From Blasia pusilla (Eukaryota; Marchantiophyta; Marchantiopsida; Blasiales), in contig CM114273.1 in the NCBI GenBank assembly GCA_050084515.1, positions 4,278,001 to 4,342,000 on the forward strand: DNA of 64,000 nt. The letters run 5' to 3'. A program made the translations under genes and the position numbers. Within the stretch, counting starts at the first letter, position 1. Every line of letters begins with the position of its first letter. The notes under the pieces are model-generated. The model worked only from the letters and a program-made list of their open reading frames with translations. It was not told the origin of the DNA and searched no databases. Below, piece by piece: positions 58,430 through 64,000 of the stretch.

Positions 58430-60290
58430 GCTCATCCGTGGTGGCCATCGCTGGACCTGTGAGGTCCTTTCCCTTTCCATGAGCGTCTCCGGTCCATTTG
58501 AAGACCTTATCTCCATCACACTCTCCTCCCAGCCAAATTGGATAACTAAGTAACTAGTGAGGGTTTGTTCAAAAGAACCCATGTCAATGGTGGTGAAGCA
58601 AATTGCCACTCTCTCCAGTTTTCTTAACGACCTTCAAGCAAAAATTTCATAAGATTCCACGGGACCCAATCTAAACTTCATATAAGGTTCCACGGGACCA
58701 AATAGAGAGGACAAAATTGGACGGTTCTGAGTATAAAAGGAGCATGAAATAGTGCCTTCACAAATCGTTATGATTTCAGAGGTGCCTCTTCATCACCGCA
58801 AGTCTTCTTTTAATTGCACTATCGACTCTCTCAAGTTTTTTTTACGCCTTTGGAAGCTAAAATTTCCTGTAAAGTTCCACGAGACCAAATAGTGAAGTTT
58901 TGAGTATAAAATTTGGCTTCGGTTATGTGTAACCGGAGCTAAATTTCATATAAGATTCCACGGAACCAAAGTATAAAGGTACCCCTAAATAGTTCCTTCA
59001 CAAATCATAATCATTTCAGAGGTGCCTCTTCATCAACTAAACTACTGTTGGTGGTCATCATAGCTCATAAATATATTCATTCATATACACTTCAGAAAAC
59101 GTTTAACTAGGATATCATTTCAGCCTTGTTTTGTTTGCAATCCTCCCCTCTCTATCCATCTAGAGATTCTGCAACTAAATCCTTTACTCTTCCAACATGG
59201 ATTCTTGAGGAAAATCTGTAACCTTCCCTAAAATAGTAGACCAATCAACTGCCCAAAGTCCGTCCTTATAGCAGTTTCAAGGATTCTCAGTTATTGAATC
59301 CAAAATTGGAGTAATACCCGCTTGTGGATAGTGAGAAAAATTTTCACTTCCTAGCCCTAGGATTTAGGAGTTGTGAATGAAAACCTTGGCAGGATTCTTG
59401 ATCCTTTTGATAAGCCTCGACGTACATAATTCACTTCTTCCATCTGTCATCCTAGGAATCCTCTTGTAAGTCCCATAAAAGTCTTAGTGATGCTACTAGG
59501 GCTTTCATTCTCATCTCCTAATACTCATCTTAGGGCTCAAAGTTGAAGGGAAACGTTTGCCACCGTTCCATTCATGAGAATGCCCTCTCAAATATCTTTA
59601 CTCGAAAATTCTCTGATTTTTCTATAATGGAAACTACTTAATATTGCAATTATTTGAGAGTCATTAACTTATGGAAAAAAAAAAAAACTTCTCCCATAAT
59701 CAACATTTGGCATCAACTGGTTGAGCTATGGACCGCATTAAATTTTTCCAATAAGCGGTCCATCCTTAGCTCTAGTTCCATACCATCCACCCTTCTCATT
59801 TTTACAATCGTTTCTTTTTAAAACTTTTGATGCAACTTACTAGAGTAATAGATATGGGGAATTAGAACACTTCTTTGAAAAGTAAAACCTTGTCATGGAA
59901 AAGCTAGCAAAAAGCTCACATAAATCCAATAAGTCTAACCTTGTAATTTCCTTACACTTCAAGTAATCATTATAATTCCTTCCTCATTACCCTCTTTCCT
60001 TCTTGAATGAGCATACCTTATATTCTCTTTGGTATTCGGTAACTGTTCCTTCATAAAAATACCATAAGGTAATATTTTTAGGAGTATCCTTCCTCCCAAT
60101 AAAAAATCTTGGAAATGCAATTGTGTGGATAAGCCTCCACACCATGATGATTAGCTTATGCAAGCTTTCACTAAGTCTAAATCATGTGAGGACATGTGAG
60201 AGCATGGCAAGGAAGTTCAAAGTAATTTATTCCCACCATCTATAGGAGCTGCCCCGCTACTACTCAAGTTAGAAATTCTAGATGCCCTAC
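58430..60290. repeat. Inverted duplication, right arm
   Basis: Reverse complement of 42170-44660 with indels. It contains minus-strand remains of the module family around 59200-59480 and 60120-60290. It starts immediately after the right block of the direct duplication. Confidence 0.8.
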
Positions 60291-60299
60291 ATGAAGAGG

Positions 60300-60750
60300 T
60301 AGAGGGATCAACCTTGGGGCAATCAATGGAGGAGCCCTAAGAGGAGAGAGGAAATTACCTTTAACCCAAAGAGATTTTTTTTTAAAGAGAGTTTCCTGTG
60401 ATTTGAAGAGAGTGTCGTGTGATTTTAAGAGAGTTTCCATTGGGTTGAAGAGAGGAAACTTTTTGTGCGATTTTTTCTGCACTTTCATTCTCAGTGCTTA
60501 GGCACTCTCATACATTTTTTTCCTCTTCCACATTTTGCCAATCCGTTAGAATCCGACGACACAAAATTTTAAAAACTGAAAAATCATTGGAATCATAAAT
60601 GTGGAACAAATCACTTTTTCCATCCAAGGTCTGGAAAAAATCTATCATTTTCCCTGGACTGAATAGAGTTCAAGCTCAAAGTGAGGGTTCTGGCAAATGA
60701 AAGTAAAATCTAAGACCTCATTTTGCATCCTCAAAGTGGTTTCTTTACAA
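60300..60750. other. No gene recognised; T-rich and GAGAGT repeats
   Basis: A stretch with AGAGAGTTTCCTGTGATTTG-like units repeated three times around 60375-60450 is the only structure seen. Confidence 0.4.
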
Positions 60751-61620
60751 TATTTTATACTTCTTTGAGGGACAAAAGTGGTTTATGGATTCCTACTCCT
60801 ACCTCCGACTCTCTTAAAACTACAAGCAACACATAGTACATGTGCTTACAAGGGAAATACCTTTTCCCACTTGTCACTCTTTAGACAAAGTCATCACATG
60901 AACATGTGGGAAAGCAATAGATGTGCACCACATACACCCCTGTGACACTTGAATTTACAGTGTTATTCCTGACCCAATACATCCTTCCTATTCCATTGCC
61001 ACTCTGGACATCTTTTAGGGCGATGATTTCCATGTTTGCCTCCCAAGCTGATGCGATTCGCTTTGCTCTCTCCACTCTTGGCCTACATATTCTGTTTCTC
61101 TTCACCCCATTTCTAGACTCAAACAAAAATAGTGGATTGAGATCATCCACCTTCTCCGGGTATATTTTGACATCAATCTTGGGTTGAATACAAAATATGA
61201 AGGTCTTTGTAATGCGAACATGATCCAAACTTTCTCCCTCTCCGAGTCTGAAATCGGCATTTGTAAGATTGTCCACTTTGTCCTGAGTGCAATTTGTACC
61301 TGCGGAAATGGGCCAAATTGTGGGGTATTCCCTAGAGCTCCAACGGCAACCGATTGAAGGCTTCCACATAGAGTTTTTCATCACCAGATCTTACAGCCGC
61401 CGTAACATAGAGCTCGTAAATCGAGGGCCCCTTCCCTTTTGTTATGCCTTTTGTGAGGAAGATATGGGATACTGCAGATTATAGCATTGCTCTTGCCTGG
61501 TCTTATTGGCATGTCTCCACAAGTGAAATTCTTTGGCATGCTTGTAATGAGCTCCAAGAGAAAGGAACACTTTCGGCTCCACTTGTGTTGGGATAGAGGG
61601 CATTTTCATGAATATTCAAT
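60750..61620 (-). pseudogene. SWIM zinc-finger protein relic
   Basis: The minus strand carries a CxCx(n)CxH zinc finger: CSC at 60896-60904 and CKH at 60842-60850, 15 residues apart, followed by MYYVLLVVLRESE. This resembles the CKHxxFVxLRVL pattern of SWIM proteins of the ZSWIM2/MEKK1-like group rather than the MULE type. A TAA at 60881-60883 cuts between the two halves. Upstream, residues RAKRIASAWEANMEIIALKD belong to the same frame (60881-61384). A separate 55-codon frame at 61442-61609 starts MKMPSIPTQVEPKVFLSLG and may be a preceding exon. Probably a decayed or transposon-carried copy. Confidence 0.5.
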
Positions 61621-61689
61621 CCCTACAACGACGGCAATGTGAGAAGGGAACAAAAATAGCTCTATGAGCAAAGAAAAAAGCTACTTGTC

Positions 61690-62750
61690 GGAACCAAACG
61701 GGTTGCAAGTCAAAGGCATCCCATGAATGACTCTACGACCCGTCGGTTTTTGACGTGTTCAAATACCCAGGAACCTCTTACTGCAACCCGTCGGATTTAG
61801 ACGCATTGCAAGTAACTTTGGCCACTCCGGGCTGGAAGATCCAAGTGCAAGTCATCGAAATCTGACGGGTCGCACATAGATTTTCCAGCCTCCAAATTGA
61901 AACGGATTGCAAGTCAGGAACATCCTTGGAATGTTCATATAACATTTTACTCCAACCTAGCACCTAGGAACCTACTACTACAACCCGTCGGAATCGGACG
62001 GGTTGTGAGAAGCAGGCCGGTCTGGTCTCGAAAATCCTTATGCAACCCGTCTATTTGGGAAACAGAGGAATTCAGAGCCAAGCCATAAACTCTATATTGA
62101 CCATTTGTTAGAGGTAGGAGATTCCATTCTTTACGGTCTGTTATTATTGGCTGGACTGTCTCACCTACAACGTCCTCCATACCGTCCACCCTAACATCCT
62201 TGGAAACAAAGATTGTTCCAATTTGGAGAAGAAATCGCATTGAGAGGAAATTTTCATCCACTGGTATGAAAGATTCACGAGCTTGCAGTCGAACTATTTC
62301 TGATTGGGCAAGGGCCGCTAGATGAGTGCCACAAGTAAGTTTCACATAATTATCCATTCCCAGATGATTCCACCGGGTGGAGAATGAGAATAAGAATAAG
62401 AATGGGAATGAGAATGAAAATTTATAGTGAATAGTGACTGGTATGACAGAATTCGACTGACAAGATGTTGTTTGGTAGGTGAGATTTTCTAACATAATGG
62501 ATTCAATCTTGTTGCAACTTGTCGGAGTCCAATTGGTTCTAAAATTTGGGACTCAAACACATGGGTTGCAAAGCCACGGAGTACCATCTTCTGTAAGAGT
62601 TCGAGTGCAACTTGCAACCCCTCGGAGTCCGTTGGGTTGGTACCCCTGCTTGTCTGACCTGTGTGATTGAAGTCGAGATTTGCTAACATCGAGACACGAG
62701 ACATTGCATGGATTTGCTACGGCAACCCGTTGGGGACTGCGACGTGTTTG
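61690..62750. repeat. Dispersed CAACCCGTCGG palindromic motifs
   Basis: CAACCCGTCGG or its complement occurs at about 61695, 61736, 61784, 61862, 61981-62005 (paired arms), 62042, 62612 and 62722, often followed by GCAAGT. Several copies are paired across 3-7 bases. Motifs in both orientations at irregular spacing are reminiscent of subterminal repeats in CACTA transposons. Confidence 0.65.
61947..62495 (-). CDS. Open frame of 182 codons, unknown product
   Basis: Minus-strand frame; the credible part starts at the ATG near 62357 (MDNYVKLTCGTHLAAL) and continues through ARESFIPVDENFLSMRFL, GTIFVSKDVRVDGMEDVVGE and NGQYRVYGLALNS. The first 46 codons are phenylalanine/serine low complexity and are probably not translated. 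Composition is balanced as in a real protein, but the frame ends inside palindromic repeat motifs at 61981-62005, so the last 40 codons are doubtful. It could be an exon of the same locus as the SWIM relic. No family is recognised. Confidence 0.35.
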   Translation of the reverse strand: MLENLTYQTTSCQSNSVIPVTIHYKFSFSFPFLFLFSFSTRWNHLGMDNYVKLTCGTHLAALAQSEIVRLQARESFIPVDENFLSMRFLLQIGTIFVSKDVRVDGMEDVVGETVQPIITDRKEWNLLPLTNGQYRVYGLALNSSVSQIDGLHKDFRDQTGLLLTTRPIPTGCSSRFLGARLE

Positions 62751-62929
62751 AAAGGCACCTAACCTTGCTTTCCCTTTTGGATCTCGTGTCAATTTCTCTT
62801 GTCCAATGAACCGTGCCAACCGTGAGTGCAATTTTGCCGTATGGTGGGAAGTGTCCAACCCAAGGTAGACCTTGTAAACCATCGGAGAGCAACGGCTTAC
62901 CTCGAGACTATGCTTTGTCGCATTGTTAC

Positions 62930-63330
62930 CCAAGGATGAGGAAAGCGTACAACCCGTCGGTCTCCAAGGGGTTGCCTAGGTACCTCACCTTGTTACCCCA
63001 AGATGAGGGAAGCTTGCAATCCATCGGTCTCCGAAGGGTTGCACGGGTACCTTGCCTTGTTATCCCAAGACGAGGGAAGCGTGCAACTCGTTGGTTTCCA
63101 ACGGGTTGTGCGGGTACCTCGCCTTGTTACCCCAAGACGGGGAAAGCATGCAACTCGTCGATCTCCGACGGGTTGCCTAGGTACCTCGCCTTGTTATGCG
63201 AGGACGAGGGATGCGTGCAGCCCGTCGGTCTCGGACAGGTTGCCTCGGTAACTCGCCCTGCATCCCCAAGACGAGGGAAGCGTGCAACCCGTCGGAGACC
63301 GACGGGTTGCCTAGGTTCCCACATGCAAAG
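62930..63330. repeat. Tandem array, exact 67-bp period with internal palindrome
   Basis: The GACGAG-type landmark falls at 62935, 63002, 63069, 63136, 63203 and 63270, exactly 67 bases apart each time. Each unit holds a palindrome of the form CAACCCGTCGG-NNN-CCGACGGGTTG; the last one (63285-63309) is perfect. The units share GGTACCTCGCCTTGTTACCC between palindromes. Since 67 is not a multiple of three, long frames across it on both strands are not genes. Confidence 0.92.
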
Positions 63331-63401
63331 TTCCATAACGGCCAACACCTCACCATCGGTACAACCCAACGACCCAACGGTCAGCTCAACGGCTCGAAAA
63401 G

Positions 63402-63409
63402 TATAAAAG
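63402..63409 (+). promoter_or_regulatory. TATA box before the terminal open frame
   Basis: TATAAAAG lies about 90 bases after the tandem array and 250 before the ATG at 63653. Transcription would be expected to start near 63435. The array directly upstream is in the position of an enhancer or binding-site cluster. Confidence 0.55.
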
Positions 63410-63556
63410 GCTGAGATTTCGATCATTTCCGTTTTTTATTTTGCGATTTTATGTGCTCTTCCTTGTAGCTGTTGACGTTACCTTTGCGTTGCTAAACTCG
63501 GTTACATCACCACTTTGCTGGAAGGTTACGACAATCCAGCACTCGACGCTTTGAGG

Positions 63557-63567
63557 GTTCGATTCCG
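63557..63567 (+). promoter_or_regulatory. Pol III B-box-like sequence
   Basis: GGTTCGATTCC is identical to a tRNA T-loop B box, in the context TTTGAGGGTTCGATTCCGGC. No matching A box or tRNA fold was found upstream, so it may be a relic or chance. Confidence 0.25.
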
Positions 63568-63652
63568 GCAAGCCCATCCGCTGGAGGGTCACAGCGCTTC
63601 ATCACGAAACGCTAAGAGAGTTGGGTTTAGGGTCACGGTGCTTCATCACAAA

Positions 63653-64000
63653 ATGCTTCGAGGGATGTATCGTTCACAAGAGCAGGTTAGATTGTCGAGG
63701 AGGAAGAACATACCCAATGTGCAACATGATGAGAAAGAAAATACAAGCAACACTCCCAAGTCCATCAGGACTCTGACGTCACCATCTTCAGGTCCTCGTT
63801 CGGAAAATGAGATAAGGCAACAAGAAATAGAGGAGCGGGAAAGGGAAGCTGATACGCACAGGCAAGAGGTTCTAGCAAAACGTGTTCTAGAGGAGCTTGC
63901 TAAGCAAAACGCCAAGGCTGAGGCATCGAAGGCCTTCAAGAAAAGAGTTGCGGACAAGAAACGCGAGAATAAGCGTCTTGACGCCTCTATGAGGAGAGCA
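63653..64000 (+). CDS. Lysine/glutamate-rich coiled-coil protein, 5' part, cut by window end
   Basis: The plus-strand frame is open from 63476 to the last base without a stop; the first ATG in it is at 63653, giving 116 codons inside the window. Residues 1-20 are basic (MLRGMYRSQEQVRLSRRKN), then a Ser/Thr/Pro linker (SIRTLTSPSSGPRS), then a long charged helix (EIEEREREADTHRQ, LEELAKQNAKAEASKAFKKR) predicted as coiled coil. A TATA box and the 67-bp array lie upstream. The open frame before the ATG could mean an earlier exon joins here. Candidates are a transposon-encoded Gag-like or accessory protein, or a host gene. No domain is recognised. Confidence 0.5.
   Translation, partial: MLRGMYRSQEQVRLSRRKNIPNVQHDEKENTSNTPKSIRTLTSPSSGPRSENEIRQQEIEEREREADTHRQEVLAKRVLEELAKQNAKAEASKAFKKRVADKKRENKRLDASMRRA

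Noticed and set aside
60881-61384. MULE or FAR1-type transposase SWIM domain
   Set aside because: The residues after CKH (MYYVLLVVLRE) resemble the ZSWIM2/MEKK1-type finger more, and no MULE transposase core was found nearby.
62930-63330. CRISPR array, because of regular repeats with palindromes
   Set aside because: Repeats are contiguous 67-bp units with related rather than unique spacers, no cas genes are present, and the setting is plant nuclear DNA.
62813-63406. A 197-codon protein encoded across the tandem array
   Set aside because: The period of 67 is not a multiple of three and equally long frames exist on both strands; these are by-products of the repeat.
63557-63567. A tRNA gene
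   Set aside because: The B-box match stands alone; no A box, acceptor stem or cloverleaf could be drawn.

Overview
This window looks like gene-poor, transposon-rich nuclear DNA from a land plant with a large genome. The evidence is a TNP2-type CACTA transposase, decayed Ty3-type LTR retrotransposons, a 5S rRNA-derived sequence, TATA-box promoters, minisatellites and multi-kilobase duplications. There are no bacterial-style operons. Almost every protein-coding region is interrupted by stops or frameshifts. The species cannot be fixed from the sequence. DNMT3-type enzymes persist in non-flowering plants, so such a lineage is possible, but this is weak evidence because the enzyme here is carried by a transposon.

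Layout. 1-3.7 kb: minus-strand 5' half of a Ty3-type element (Gag with two zinc knuckles, a protease remnant, and a DNMT3-like cytosine-5 methyltransferase), cut by the window edge. 4.2-4.3 kb: 5S rRNA-derived sequence. 6.2-12.05 kb: broken minus-strand CACTA (En/Spm) transposase. 12.1-19.7 kb: no gene recognised; several small tandem duplications. 19.75-26.77 kb: a second, nearly full-length plus-strand copy of the same retrotransposon family, in the order Gag - zinc knuckle - protease - DNMT3-like methyltransferase - reverse transcriptase - RNase H - integrase - PHD finger. 27-60 kb: a mosaic of direct and inverted duplications with about a dozen degenerate copies of one promoter/leader module, a 49-bp minisatellite, SINE-like sequences, a GC-rich 215-codon open frame with a decayed sister copy, and several strong inverted repeats. 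60.7-62.4 kb: relic of a SWIM zinc-finger gene and a second open frame. 61.7-63.3 kb: palindromic CAACCCGTCGG-type motifs ending in a precise 67-bp tandem array. This is followed by a TATA box and an open, lysine/glutamate-rich coding frame that runs off the window end.

Main result. Two separately inserted, diverged copies share a methyltransferase domain between protease and reverse transcriptase. The longer copy also ends in a PHD finger after integrase. The family therefore seems to have encoded both a DNA-methylation writer and a probable chromatin reader inside one retrotransposon polyprotein. Retrotransposon-borne methyltransferases are known from dinoflagellates and charophyte algae. 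The DNMT3-like type combined with a PHD finger in a plant Ty3 element is the part most worth following up. Both copies are now dead; many of their stops look like C-to-T decay, as expected for DNA that was itself methylated.
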